The notes below the pieces were generated by a model. The model did not search any database, was not told where the DNA came from, and was given only the letters and a program-made list of their open reading frames with translations. From contig JAPOOG010000111.1 of NCBI GenBank assembly GCA_026713545.1, positions 1-53,932 of the forward strand: a stretch of 53,932 nt of DNA. Direction: 5' to 3'. This stretch comes from Bryobacterales bacterium (GTDB lineage Bacteria > Acidobacteriota > Terriglobia > Bryobacterales > UBA6623). Of this stretch, positions 35,008 through 43,482 are shown piece after piece. Both the position numbers and the translations under genes were made by a program. How positions within the stretch are numbered: the first letter of the stretch is position 1; each line of letters opens with the position of its first letter.

Positions 35008-36048
35008 TCAGGATTCACCTCGAGCACCGGATTTGGCCTCCAGATCAGCAATCCTCTTGTCGAGCGACGATACGGTCTTATCCAATTCGGGTAGCCGATT
35101 GTAGACAGCCGTACATCGCAGCCATCGGAGATTGTCGATCGAGGGTGCTCCGGAAACCTTCCGGCCGTCAGGAATGTCCTTCCCGACACCGGTCTTGGCG
35201 GTCATCAGCACGTTGTTTCCGATCCTGAGGTGACCGGTCACTCCGACTTGACCGGCCAGCATGCAATTGTCCCCAAAAGTGGTGCTTCCGGCGATCCCGG
35301 ATTGCGAGCAGATGATGCCGTTTTTGCCAATCGTGACTGCATGGCCAATCTGCACCAGGTTGTCGATCTTTGTCCCCTTGCGGATACGAGTCTCTCCGAC
35401 TGCCGCCCGGTCGATGCAACTGCCGGCCTGGATTTCGACATCATCTTCGATCACGACCTTGCCGGCTTGGACGATCTTTTGATGGGTTCCGTCCGCTCGC
35501 GGCGCAAAGCCGTAGCCGTCAGGGCCGATGATCGCCCCGTTCTGTAGTACGACACGATCGCCGATTTCACAGAACTCGCGAACGACCGCGTTCGAGTGAG
35601 CCACGAAATCGTCGCCGACGCGTGCGCCGCGGTAAATCGTGACATGGGGATGAATCACGGCGTTGTCACCGATGACCACGTCTTCACCGATCACCACGTA
35701 CGGTCCGATGCTTGCGTTGGAGCCGATCACTGCGGAATCAACGATCACCGCCGACGGGTGGATGCCGGTTTCCGGCACGGGAGGCTGATAGAAGAGTTCC
35801 AGGGCACGCGCGAAATCGAGATACGGGTTTTTGGAAATCAGGTAAGTCGAGCCTCCATCGGCTGGCTCGTCTCTTACGATCACTGCGGCCGCGAGAGTCG
35901 TCTTGAGCAACCGTTTGTAGCGAGGGTTCGAAAGGAAAGTCAACTCCTCGGGACCGGCTTCATCGAGCCCGGCAACGCCTTTGATTTCGACTTCGGCGTC
36001 GCCCGCGATATGGCAGCCGAGTCGTTCCGCAATCTCTTGTAGTTTCAT
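35008..36048 (-). CDS. lpxD: UDP-3-O-acylglucosamine N-acyltransferase
   Basis: A 346-residue LpxD, which adds the second acyl chain to UDP-3-O-acylglucosamine in lipid A synthesis. The N-terminal uridine-binding domain ([30 protein letters not shown]) leads into a left-handed parallel beta-helix of hexapeptide repeats ([32 protein letters not shown]). The catalytic-histidine region [17 protein letters not shown] is intact. A C-terminal helix ends the protein. It stands apart from other lpx genes here. It shows the host has a lipopolysaccharide outer membrane. Confidence 0.95.
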   Translation of the reverse strand: MKLQEIAERLGCHIAGDAEVEIKGVAGLDEAGPEELTFLSNPRYKRLLKTTLAAAVIVRDEPADGGSTYLISKNPYLDFARALELFYQPPVPETGIHPSAVIVDSAVIGSNASIGPYVVIGEDVVIGDNAVIHPHVTIYRGARVGDDFVAHSNAVVREFCEIGDRVVLQNGAIIGPDGYGFAPRADGTHQKIVQAGKVVIEDDVEIQAGSCIDRAAVGETRIRKGTKIDNLVQIGHAVTIGKNGIICSQSGIAGSTTFGDNCMLAGQVGVTGHLRIGNNVLMTAKTGVGKDIPDGRKVSGAPSIDNLRWLRCTAVYNRLPELDKTVSSLDKRIADLEAKSGARGES

Positions 36049-36143
36049 GGGAAGCGAGGAGCGGCTCTAGTGGATCAGGCCAACCAGAAGGCCCCGCTCT
36101 ATTGACACAGGGTCTGTACTTCCGCCGATCCAAGCCGCTCAGG

Positions 36144-36983
36144 TCAGGAGAAATCCTGGAAGTACCAGCTCAGAATATCATCGCCCCACAACGCGACCAC
36201 GATCGCTGTTGCTCCCAGATACGCCCCGAAGGGCAAGGCATGGTCCCAACCCTTGCGGGCCAGCAGAACCATCGCGATCCCCACGACCGATCCGAGCAAC
36301 GAGCCGAGTATCAACGTGAGTAACGTGTCGCCGAAACCCCAGAAGGCTCCTATCATCGCAACCATCTTCACGTCGCCGAAGCCGAGACCCTCGACATGGC
36401 GCAGGCGGTAGTACGCCTCGCCCATCAGGAAAAAAAAGCCCGCTATCAGTAGCGAGGCGGCGAACGACTCCAGCACCGAGACGAGCCCGGGGGAATACTG
36501 CTTTTCGAGAATGATCAGAAAGAGCTGCGAGGCTTCGCCGTCGAGATAGACAAATGGGCTGATTGCCCAACCGACGATCAGTCCTCCGATCGTAAGTTCG
36601 TCCGGAAGGATGTATTCCCTCCAGTCCGTCACGACAAGCACTAGCATCATCGAAACGAACAAAGCCAGCTTCCAGGCCATGGGGTCAACACCGTAACACC
36701 AATAGATGAATGCGTAGAAAAGGCCGTTGAGCAACTCGACGACAGGGTAGTGTGGCGCGATCGCCGCCTGACAATGCCGGCAACACCCCTTCAACAGCAG
36801 ATAACTGAGAACCGGGACGTTGTCGTACCACGGAATCGTCTTCTCGCAAGCGGGGCAGCGGGACCGCGGCCGCACCACCGACTCTCCGCGCGGCCAGCGA
36901 TGGATACAAACGTTGAGAAAGCTCCCAACCAGCAGGCCGCAGAGAAAAGCAAGCGCCAAGCCGGAGATCAGCGGAAGGATCAC
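36144..36983 (-). CDS. pilD: Type IV prepilin peptidase / N-methyltransferase
   Basis: A 279-residue membrane aspartic protease that cleaves and N-methylates prepilins and pseudopilins. The N-terminal methyltransferase-type domain has zinc cysteine pairs CPAC (43-46) and CRHC (68-71). The protease part has the two catalytic-aspartate regions, TDWREYILPDELT near 120 and GFGDVKMVAMIG near 200, within about seven to eight membrane spans. It starts with GTG at 36983, overlapping the stop of the glycosyltransferase by four bases (GTGA). Confidence 0.9.
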   Translation of the reverse strand: MILPLISGLALAFLCGLLVGSFLNVCIHRWPRGESVVRPRSRCPACEKTIPWYDNVPVLSYLLLKGCCRHCQAAIAPHYPVVELLNGLFYAFIYWCYGVDPMAWKLALFVSMMLVLVVTDWREYILPDELTIGGLIVGWAISPFVYLDGEASQLFLIILEKQYSPGLVSVLESFAASLLIAGFFFLMGEAYYRLRHVEGLGFGDVKMVAMIGAFWGFGDTLLTLILGSLLGSVVGIAMVLLARKGWDHALPFGAYLGATAIVVALWGDDILSWYFQDFS

Positions 36984-37906
36984 ACGATTGGTAGGGGACG
37001 GCGCATCACAGATTGATAAGCCTCTTCCGTGCGCCGCACCATTATATCATCGGTAAATCGGTCCAAAATCTGCTGAAAGGCCCTGTCCACGCACCCCGCA
37101 GCCAGTTCAGCGTCTTGGCTGATGCGCCTGATCGCGGCCGTGACAGATTCCACGTCGTTGTCTACCAGCAGTCCCGTCAGTTCATCGATCACAATCTCGG
37201 GAAGGCCGCCGACACGGCTGGCTATGACCGGCTTTCTGTGAGCCATCGCCAGCAAGACCGCAGATCCCAACCCCTCGCTTTCCGACAGATAGGCGAACAG
37301 ATCGGCATGATCCATATCGCGTTTCAAGTCCGCCGACAGAATCACCTCAGCTCCGAGTTTCTTGCAGGCTTGCTGCACGATGTCCGATCTCTTCAGGGGG
37401 TCGTCGATTTGCGGTGTGAGGACACGCAACGGTTCGCCCGCAGTGCGCGATGCTACAGACGCTTTGTCCGATACCAGTTCGCGCCGCTCAACGCTGTCAT
37501 AAACCACCGATATCTTCCTCTCGGGGATGCCTGACTGCAGCAACATCTCCAGAACATGCCGGGACACAGCGAGGTACTTCTGCGCTCGCAGGTACTTGAT
37601 CTTCGAAAAGATGCCCTTCTTGATGGGAAAGGCAACACGCCGTGATACCACGAGAGGCTTACTCCAGCAGAATTGGGCCGCGAGCGCGTGTCCTCGGCCG
37701 TCGTGGGCGTGCACGACATCGACAGTGCGTGAGAGCTTCCAGAGAGACCCTTTCATCACGGCCGCGCCCGGCCAAGCTTGTAACGTCTCACCTCGCGCCA
37801 AAAGAGTCTGCTCGTGCCCGCGCGCCTCTAGGCCCTGTAACAGCATCAAGAGTTGACGCTGCCCGCCCCGCAGGTCGGGGCCCGTATCAATGTGCAGGAT
37901 TCTCAT
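36980..37906 (-). CDS. Glycosyltransferase family 4 protein
   Basis: A 308-residue GT-B fold glycosyltransferase. The start at 37906 gives MRILHIDTGPDLRGGQRQLLMLLQGLEARGHE, the family N-terminus with its nucleotide-sugar side glycine motif. VVHAHDGRGHALAA and the C-terminal YLSESEGLGSAVLLAMAHRKPVIASRVGGLPEIV carry the E-x7-E donor-binding region. The donor-side domain looks shortened (only about 40 residues between LRVLTPQ and the SEGLG motif), so the protein is smaller than usual for GT4. It overlaps its neighbours on both sides, indicating an operon with the GT2 and prepilin peptidase genes. Confidence 0.85.
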   Translation of the reverse strand: MRILHIDTGPDLRGGQRQLLMLLQGLEARGHEQTLLARGETLQAWPGAAVMKGSLWKLSRTVDVVHAHDGRGHALAAQFCWSKPLVVSRRVAFPIKKGIFSKIKYLRAQKYLAVSRHVLEMLLQSGIPERKISVVYDSVERRELVSDKASVASRTAGEPLRVLTPQIDDPLKRSDIVQQACKKLGAEVILSADLKRDMDHADLFAYLSESEGLGSAVLLAMAHRKPVIASRVGGLPEIVIDELTGLLVDNDVESVTAAIRRISQDAELAAGCVDRAFQQILDRFTDDIMVRRTEEAYQSVMRRPLPIV

Positions 37907-38649
37907 CTGCCTGAGTTCAGAGCGCGCGCCTTGGCGTACTTCAAATAGACGTACCGCGATGCGGTGTAGGCGATTGCGAGTCCGTGAATTCCGTCCAGAA
38001 AACCGAACTGCAGAAAGAATGTCTTGATGAATGTCCAGGGAGGGTCGATGAGCAGGCGGCTGTAGCCGACCTTCTGTCTCCACTCGGCGATCTCACGAGC
38101 CGCCAAGTCCGTATAACGATCCAGCGACTTCAGGTGGCTCGCAAAGCTGTCACAGGTGTAGTGCAGCAGGTCGCCGTGCAGTTCCCCAATCGGTTCGTGC
38201 GTTACGACGGACTCATGAATGAAGTCGCCCACCCACTTTGCCTTCCGGCGGTCGTAGAGCCGAATCTTGCGATCCGGATACCAGCCTGAATGATTGATCC
38301 ACTTCCCCAGGTAGTGGGCCCGCCGCGGAAAGCGAAAAGCAGTGACCTCAGGAGAACTGCTCCTAACCCGTAGAATTTCTTCTCGCAAGCCCTTGCTCAA
38401 AACTTCGTCCGCGTCCAGCGAGAGGATCCAATCGTGCGAGGCTGCTTCCGCAGCGTAATTCTTCTGATCGGCATACCCCGTCCAGTCCCGATGCAACACT
38501 CTGGCTCCAGCATGCTTGGCGATCTCGACGGTCCGGTCCCTCGAGCCGGAGTCGACGACCACAACTTCGTCGCACCATGCGAGCGATTCCATACTGCGCG
38601 GCAAATTCTTCTCTTCGTTGAGGGTGATGATGGTGCCGGTAATTTTCAC
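37903..38649 (-). CDS. Glycosyltransferase family 2, WaaE/KdtX-like
   Basis: A 248-residue GT-A fold enzyme. MKITGTIITLNEEKNLPRSMESLAWCDEVVVVDSGSRD is the family N-terminus, and LSLDADE holds the DxD-type metal site. The block KIRLYDRRKAKWVGDFIHESV and a C-terminal amphipathic FIKTFFLQFGFLDGIHGL region are typical of LPS core glucosyltransferases of the WaaE/KdtX type. The start is GTG at 38649. It leads a three-gene overlapping set with GT4 and the prepilin peptidase. Confidence 0.88.
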   Translation of the reverse strand: MKITGTIITLNEEKNLPRSMESLAWCDEVVVVDSGSRDRTVEIAKHAGARVLHRDWTGYADQKNYAAEAASHDWILSLDADEVLSKGLREEILRVRSSSPEVTAFRFPRRAHYLGKWINHSGWYPDRKIRLYDRRKAKWVGDFIHESVVTHEPIGELHGDLLHYTCDSFASHLKSLDRYTDLAAREIAEWRQKVGYSRLLIDPPWTFIKTFFLQFGFLDGIHGLAIAYTASRYVYLKYAKARALNSGR

Positions 38650-38683
38650 GAACAGCGAGGTAAATGACGCCCTGATCCTCGCT

Positions 38684-39793
38684 CTAGCTTAAGGGGTGCC
38701 GCCGCTCGGTCTGCGGGATCGGGACTCGCTGTCCGTCGTTGAAGTGAGATGCATACACTCCTTGAACCATCTCCATGATGAACAGGGCGTTCTCTCCGCT
38801 TGCGATGGGCTCTCGATCTTCCTCGATTGCCTTGATGAGTTGATGAACGAGATAGTGGTTGCCGCGGGCAATCCAGTCGCTCATGTCGCGTGGCTTGTGC
38901 TCGGGAGTGAAATGCCACCTTTCGATCCATGTTTTCTGCCAGGACAGATCGGGGACCTCGGGCAGAACGACGGATGCCGGGTAGACGTACACATCACCCA
39001 AGCGGCGGACATGCAGCAAAGCCTTTTCACACTCGATCTGCAAGCCGTACAGCAATCGACCGGGACGATCCATATTGGCTGTGGAATGGAAAAAACCGTG
39101 AACGCCGTTCGAGAATCCGAACGTTGCTGCAATCGAATCGCCCGCGATCGGTCCAACCGGCTCATTCCCCTCATGTCGGTCTCGCTCCGTGGCGTCCCGA
39201 TGCCCGACAGCGATGTGTCCGCTCACCCATCGAGGCCTTCCAGCGAATGCGATCATCATGTCAAACAAGTGTGTCCCGTGAACGGTCAGTTCTTCACCGC
39301 CTCCGCGGTGATCGTCCTTGGGACGAGCATACATGCGCAGCAGCTTCCCGTACTTCCCGGCGCGCACATCCCGAATCGCCCTCTGTACCGGCGGCATCCC
39401 CCGGAACTGATGGGCCAGTGCGATCTTCACGCCCGCCTTGCGGCATGCGGCCATCATGGCGTCGGCGTCGATCAGATCCGGCGCGAAGGGCTTCTCGCAA
39501 AAAATATGGCATCCGGCGACGGCGGCCGCCTCGACCATGGCGACGCGGTGCGTGACCCAGCGGGGTCCGATGGAAACGATGTCGGGTTTCTCAGTCTCGA
39601 TCATCCGCCGGTAGTCTGCGTAGAGTCGATCCACGCCGAGGCGTTGCCCGGTTTTCGCCCTGCCCTGCGGATCGTCGTCGGCAACGGCTACCATCTGGAC
39701 ATTCGCTGCTCGCCGGAACGCCGTATCGAGTCCGTGCCCGTAGTTACCCTTACCGGTTGACCCGATCACCCCGACGCGATACGTCTTAAGCAC
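38684..39793 (-). CDS. Gfo/Idh/MocA-family oxidoreductase
   Basis: A 369-residue NAD(P)-dependent oxidoreductase that acts on sugars or cyclitols. The N-terminal Rossmann part reads YRVGVIGSTGKGNYGHGLD (glycine-rich loop) and VAVADDDPQGRAKTGQRLGV. The catalytic EKPFAPD motif and a C-terminal beta-sheet domain are complete. It starts with GTG at 39793 after GAGGGGA. Its promoter region and first about 55 codons are duplicated, in decayed form, at 41.6-41.8 kb. It is divergent from the sulfatase lipoprotein, suggesting shared control of a sugar-catabolic function. Confidence 0.85.
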   Translation of the reverse strand: MLKTYRVGVIGSTGKGNYGHGLDTAFRRAANVQMVAVADDDPQGRAKTGQRLGVDRLYADYRRMIETEKPDIVSIGPRWVTHRVAMVEAAAVAGCHIFCEKPFAPDLIDADAMMAACRKAGVKIALAHQFRGMPPVQRAIRDVRAGKYGKLLRMYARPKDDHRGGGEELTVHGTHLFDMMIAFAGRPRWVSGHIAVGHRDATERDRHEGNEPVGPIAGDSIAATFGFSNGVHGFFHSTANMDRPGRLLYGLQIECEKALLHVRRLGDVYVYPASVVLPEVPDLSWQKTWIERWHFTPEHKPRDMSDWIARGNHYLVHQLIKAIEEDREPIASGENALFIMEMVQGVYASHFNDGQRVPIPQTERRHPLS

Positions 39794-40035
39794 AAGTTCC
39801 CCTCATCAGCCCTACACACTCGAAAATGTGACCACAGGCTCACATTCTGTTACGTACCTCTGCTGTGTGCAAGTCCCAGGGAATCGCTGTCTGACAATGC
39901 AGTCACTTTGGGCTTCAGTTGATCTTTCTCCTACGGAAGTGTGAGGGTGTAGTGTCCTCGTTGCCGTTCACCCGGCAACCGGAACTCAGGAGGATCCCGT
40001 GAAATCCACGTCTGAACGAATGTACCGGCGTGGCC
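39630..40035. repeat. Segmental duplication, copy 1 (oxidoreductase 5' end, promoter, sulfatase 5' end)
   Basis: It aligns along its length with 41588-41993. Shared words include TGCGGATCGTCGTCGGC, GTGCCCGTAGTTACCCT, CCGGTTGACCCGAT, AGGCTCACATTC, CACCCGGCAACCGG, ACTCAGGAGGA and TGAAATCCACGTCTGA, the last covering the first codons of the downstream gene in both copies. Confidence 0.85.
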
Positions 40036-41513
40036 CTTACGGTTATCGAATCGATTCTCTTCTGACGCGCTCTCTCCTATCCGCACTGTTGTTGATGACA
40101 CTGACAGGGTGTTCAGACTCGGATGAGAAACTGCCGAACTTCATCGTCATCCTCTGCGACAACCTTGGGTACGGCGACTCGGAGCCGTTCGGTTCGACAC
40201 TACACAGGACGCCGCACCTGAACCGAATGGCGAGGCAAGGCCGGAAGCTGACCCATTTCTATGCCAGCGCTGGTGTCTGCACGCCATCGAGAGCCAGCCT
40301 CATGACAGGCTGCTACGCCCAGCGTGTCGGGCTGCACGCAAACCCGCGGGACGGGCAAGTGTTGCGGCCCGTTTCCCCATACGGGATCAATCGCGACGAA
40401 ACCACCATCGCAGAACTTCTGAACGACGGGGGCTACGCGACCGCAATCATCGGCAAGTGGCATTTGGGGGATCAGCCCGAGTTCCTCCCCACACGCCACG
40501 GATTCGACTCATATTTCGGGATTCCGTATAGCGACGACATGACGCACGACCGGGGCCGAAAACTGACGCGGTTCGAGGGGGACAGTTGGCCACCCCTGCC
40601 GCTGATGGAAAACGAGGAAGTGATCGAGGCGCCAGTCGATCGCAATTTGCTGACGAAGCGATACACGGAACGTGCCCTGGAATTCATCGAGGCCCACCAG
40701 GACCGGCCCTTCTTTCTTATCCTGTCGCAAGCGATGCCCGGAAGCGAGAGAGTGCCGTTCGCCAGTGAGGCGTTTCGCGGCCAGAGCCGCAACGGGGCCT
40801 GGGGCGACGCGGTCGAAGAAATCGACTGGTCGACCGGACAAATCCTCGACAAGCTCGCCGATGGCGGCCTGGACGGGCGCACGCTCGTGCTCTGGACATC
40901 GGATAACGGCGCCCCGCTGGCCAGCGACTCCAGCAGCTTGGCCAGAGGAAGCAATCTTCCACTGCACGGACGTGGCTACACAACCGCAGAGGGGGCGTTC
41001 CGCGTTCCGGCAATTGCGTGGTGGCCGGGTACGATTCCAGGAGGCACGGTGTCCGACGAGCTGATGAGCATGATGGACCTGCTTCCAACGTTTGCGGCCA
41101 TGGCTGGACAGCCGCTGCCGACGGATCTCGTGATCGACGGAATGAACGTCGGCGACGCGCTCCTCGGCTCCGGTTCGGCCCGCTCGCCGCGCCGGGAACT
41201 CTACTACTACCAGCAAGATGAACTGCAGGCGGTCCGTGTCGGCCCCTGGAAGCTGTTCGTGCCGCTGGAAGAGCCCAATCGCCGCCACCCGCATTTCGGC
41301 GCAAACGACTCCGGCCGACCGATGCTCTTCAATGTTGTCGACGATCCCGCGAGCCAGGTAGACCTAGCAAACGCCAGGCCAGATATAGTCGCCCGGCTGT
41401 TGCAGGTAGCGGATCGGGCAAGATCGGAACTCGGAGATCGCGCCCGCTCCGGCAGTGGCCAGCGTCCTTCGGGGAGAGTGGAGGCTCCACGGCCCGTGAC
41501 CTTGCGGCGTTGA
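39999..41513 (+). CDS. Sulfatase lipoprotein, arylsulfatase-like
   Basis: A 504-residue type I sulfatase. A lipobox LTGC puts the lipid-anchored cysteine at residue 38. The metal site is ILCDNLGYGD and the formylglycine site CTPSRASLMTG (Cys94), then GKWHLGD and the WTSDNGAP metal ligands, as in arylsulfatase A-like enzymes. Such enzymes strip sulfate esters from glycans at the cell surface. The start is GTG at 39999 with AGGAGG upstream. The first about 12 codons (MKSTSERMYRRG) are nearly the same as those of the RidA protein two kilobases on, because both derive from one duplicated segment. Confidence 0.88.
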   Translation: MKSTSERMYRRGPYGYRIDSLLTRSLLSALLLMTLTGCSDSDEKLPNFIVILCDNLGYGDSEPFGSTLHRTPHLNRMARQGRKLTHFYASAGVCTPSRASLMTGCYAQRVGLHANPRDGQVLRPVSPYGINRDETTIAELLNDGGYATAIIGKWHLGDQPEFLPTRHGFDSYFGIPYSDDMTHDRGRKLTRFEGDSWPPLPLMENEEVIEAPVDRNLLTKRYTERALEFIEAHQDRPFFLILSQAMPGSERVPFASEAFRGQSRNGAWGDAVEEIDWSTGQILDKLADGGLDGRTLVLWTSDNGAPLASDSSSLARGSNLPLHGRGYTTAEGAFRVPAIAWWPGTIPGGTVSDELMSMMDLLPTFAAMAGQPLPTDLVIDGMNVGDALLGSGSARSPRRELYYYQQDELQAVRVGPWKLFVPLEEPNRRHPHFGANDSGRPMLFNVVDDPASQVDLANARPDIVARLLQVADRARSELGDRARSGSGQRPSGRVEAPRPVTLRR

Positions 41514-41551
41514 TCCTGCGAGTGACGGATCTCAGCGCGTGTCCAGCCGCC

Positions 41552-41745
41552 GACAGGCCGGCCGGCCCGAGGCCGTCGGGGAGGCAATCCGCTCCGAGGT
41601 GTTGCCGGACTCTCTCCTTTCCCTGCGGATCGTCGTCGGCGACAGCTACCGCCTCGGTGTCCTCTGCTCGCCGAAACACCCTATCGAATCCGTGCCCGTA
41701 GTTACCCTCGCCGGTTGACCCGATTACGCCGAAGAGCTACGTCTT
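41552..41745 (-). pseudogene. Truncated copy of the Gfo/Idh/MocA oxidoreductase 5' end
   Basis: The minus strand reads FRRAEDTEAVAVADDDPQGKERVRQHLGADC, matching residues of the intact oxidoreductase (FRRAANVQMVAVADDDPQGRAKTGQRLGVD). Upstream the YGHGFD and GSTGEGNYG-like words are visible with a frame break before them. Nothing of the enzyme remains beyond about residue 55. It is the by-product of the segmental duplication. Confidence 0.75.
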
Positions 41746-41993
41746 ACGTACAAGTCTCCTCCATCAACCCGACACGCTCAAAAACGAGCCGACAGGCTCA
41801 CATTCCGTTACGAACCGCTGCTTTGCGCAAGTCCCAAGGAATCCCTTCCTGGTGATGCGGTGTCTTGAGCTTCAGTTGAACTTCTTCCTGCGAAAGTGCG
41901 AGGGTGTAGTGTCCCTGTTGCATTCACCCGGCAACCGGGACTCAGGAGGAAATTTCATGAAATCCACGTCTGATCGAAAGACCCGGCGCGGCC
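41588..41993. repeat. Segmental duplication, copy 2 (oxidoreductase remnant, promoter, ridA 5' end)
   Basis: It is the counterpart of 39630-40035, in the same orientation. It supplies ridA with the promoter, the CTCAGGAGGA ribosome site and the first codons, while the reverse-facing gene has decayed. Confidence 0.85.
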
Positions 41994-42454
41994 TTTTGCG
42001 CCTCGGGATGGGCTCCGCCGTAGCAGTGGGGGTTGCTCAGGCCCATTCCGAAAAGACCTGGACACCGAAGAAACAGATCATCGGACTCAAACCCGGCGAG
42101 GTACGGCGCGGTGCTCTGCTCTCCGGTACCGTCCGCTCGGGAAACTTGTTGTTCCTCTCGGGTACTGGCGGCTGGTATCCCAACCGCCGTAAGGAGCCAG
42201 GCGATGCGAAGGTACAGATCCGCAGTGTTCTCGACCGCATGAAGGAGAAGCTGGAAGCGGCGGGGTCATCGCTGGACAACGTCCTTCAGGTCACCATCTG
42301 TCTTGCTGACATGAAGAACAACTACGACCCCATGAACGAAGCCTACAAGGAGTACTTCCCGACGAATCCGCCTGCCCGCTCATGCTTCCCTGCCGGGCCG
42401 TTTCGCCGCGAAGGATCGCTTCTGCAAGTCGATGCTGTTGCTTACGTGGATTGA
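41957..42454 (+). CDS. Exported RidA-family (YjgF/YER057c/UK114) protein
   Basis: A 165-residue protein with a Tat-like leader (KTRRGLLRLGMGSAVAVGVAQA) in front of a RidA domain. RidA enzymes hydrolyse reactive enamine/imine intermediates. Family features include GNLLFLSGTGG, VRSVLDRMKEKLEAAGSSLDNVLQVTICLAD-like and YKEYFPTNPPARSCFPAG, the last with the conserved active-site arginine. Export is unusual, since RidA normally acts in the cytosol. The leader start is shared with the sulfatase by duplication. A 2-hydroxyacid dehydrogenase follows 33 bases later. Confidence 0.85.
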   Translation: MKSTSDRKTRRGLLRLGMGSAVAVGVAQAHSEKTWTPKKQIIGLKPGEVRRGALLSGTVRSGNLLFLSGTGGWYPNRRKEPGDAKVQIRSVLDRMKEKLEAAGSSLDNVLQVTICLADMKNNYDPMNEAYKEYFPTNPPARSCFPAGPFRREGSLLQVDAVAYVD

Positions 42455-42487
42455 TCAATAGGGACCTCGGAGCGGCTTCCGGGAGAT

Positions 42488-43459
42488 ATGAAACCAGTCG
42501 TTTTCCTGCCCGAACTCATTGCACCCGCCGGCTTGGATCTGCTGCGCGAGCATTGCGAACTTCGCATGCCTTGGAAGACGGGCGAACCAATACGGCCCGA
42601 GGACTATCGCCGCCATCTGTACGAAACCGAGGGCGTGATCGTGAGGCTTTGCAAAGTGACCGCCGAAGATATGGAAAAAACGTCCCGGCTCAAGGTCATC
42701 GGCAAACACGGAGTGGGAGTCGACAACATCGACATCGCAGCGGCTACCGCCAAGGGCGTCATTGTGGTTCACACGCCGACAGCGCCATCCATAGCGGTGA
42801 TCGAATTCACGATCGGCGCGATGTTGGCTCTGGGAAGAAAACTGGGGCCGGCCGACGCCGCCATCCGCGACGACCGCTACCGTGATCGTCTCAAGTTCAT
42901 GGGCATCGAGTTTCACGGCAAAACGTTGGGAGTGGTTGGCCTGGGCGGGATCGGCGGGGGGGTTGCTCGAGCTGCGTCAGCCGGTCTTGGGATGAAAGTG
43001 CTCGGCTACGACCCGTTCATCGACAAGGAGAAGTACGCCGGCCCGGCCATTATCGAGGACTCACTTGAAGAGATGCTGCCCAAGGTCGATGTACTCACCC
43101 TACACGTACCGTTGACGTCGGGCACGCATCATCTGATGAACCGCGAGCGCCTTGGGCTACTCAAAGCGGATTGCCTGCTGATCAACGCCGCGCGTGGGTC
43201 GGTGGTCGAGCAGGATGCCGTTGTCGAGGCACTGCAAAAAAATCGTATCGGCGGCGCGGTGCTCGACGTCTTCGAGCAGGAACCCTTGACGGCTGATAGC
43301 CCGCTGTGCAAGCTGGACAACGTGATCCTCACTCCCCATATCGGCTCGGCGACGCCTGACTCCTTGGATCGTATGGCAGTCGGCGCGGCCCAAGGCGTGC
43401 TCGATGCACTCCAAGGCCGTCGGCCCCAGTGGATTTACAACCGCGAAGTGTTTGCCTGA
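42488..43459 (+). CDS. D-2-hydroxyacid dehydrogenase, SerA-like
   Basis: A 323-residue cytosolic NAD-dependent dehydrogenase. It contains the dinucleotide loop VGLGGIGGGVAR, the substrate-arginine NAARGSVVEQDAVV, the DVFEQEPL glutamate and the TPHIGSATP histidine, all in order. It resembles phosphoglycerate dehydrogenases but lacks the ACT domain, so the substrate may be another 2-hydroxy acid. It lies 33 bases after ridA on the same strand and is convergent with phoD. Confidence 0.88.
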   Translation: MKPVVFLPELIAPAGLDLLREHCELRMPWKTGEPIRPEDYRRHLYETEGVIVRLCKVTAEDMEKTSRLKVIGKHGVGVDNIDIAAATAKGVIVVHTPTAPSIAVIEFTIGAMLALGRKLGPADAAIRDDRYRDRLKFMGIEFHGKTLGVVGLGGIGGGVARAASAGLGMKVLGYDPFIDKEKYAGPAIIEDSLEEMLPKVDVLTLHVPLTSGTHHLMNRERLGLLKADCLLINAARGSVVEQDAVVEALQKNRIGGAVLDVFEQEPLTADSPLCKLDNVILTPHIGSATPDSLDRMAVGAAQGVLDALQGRRPQWIYNREVFA

Positions 43460-43482
43460 ACCCGAGACGCACTGCTCGGAGA

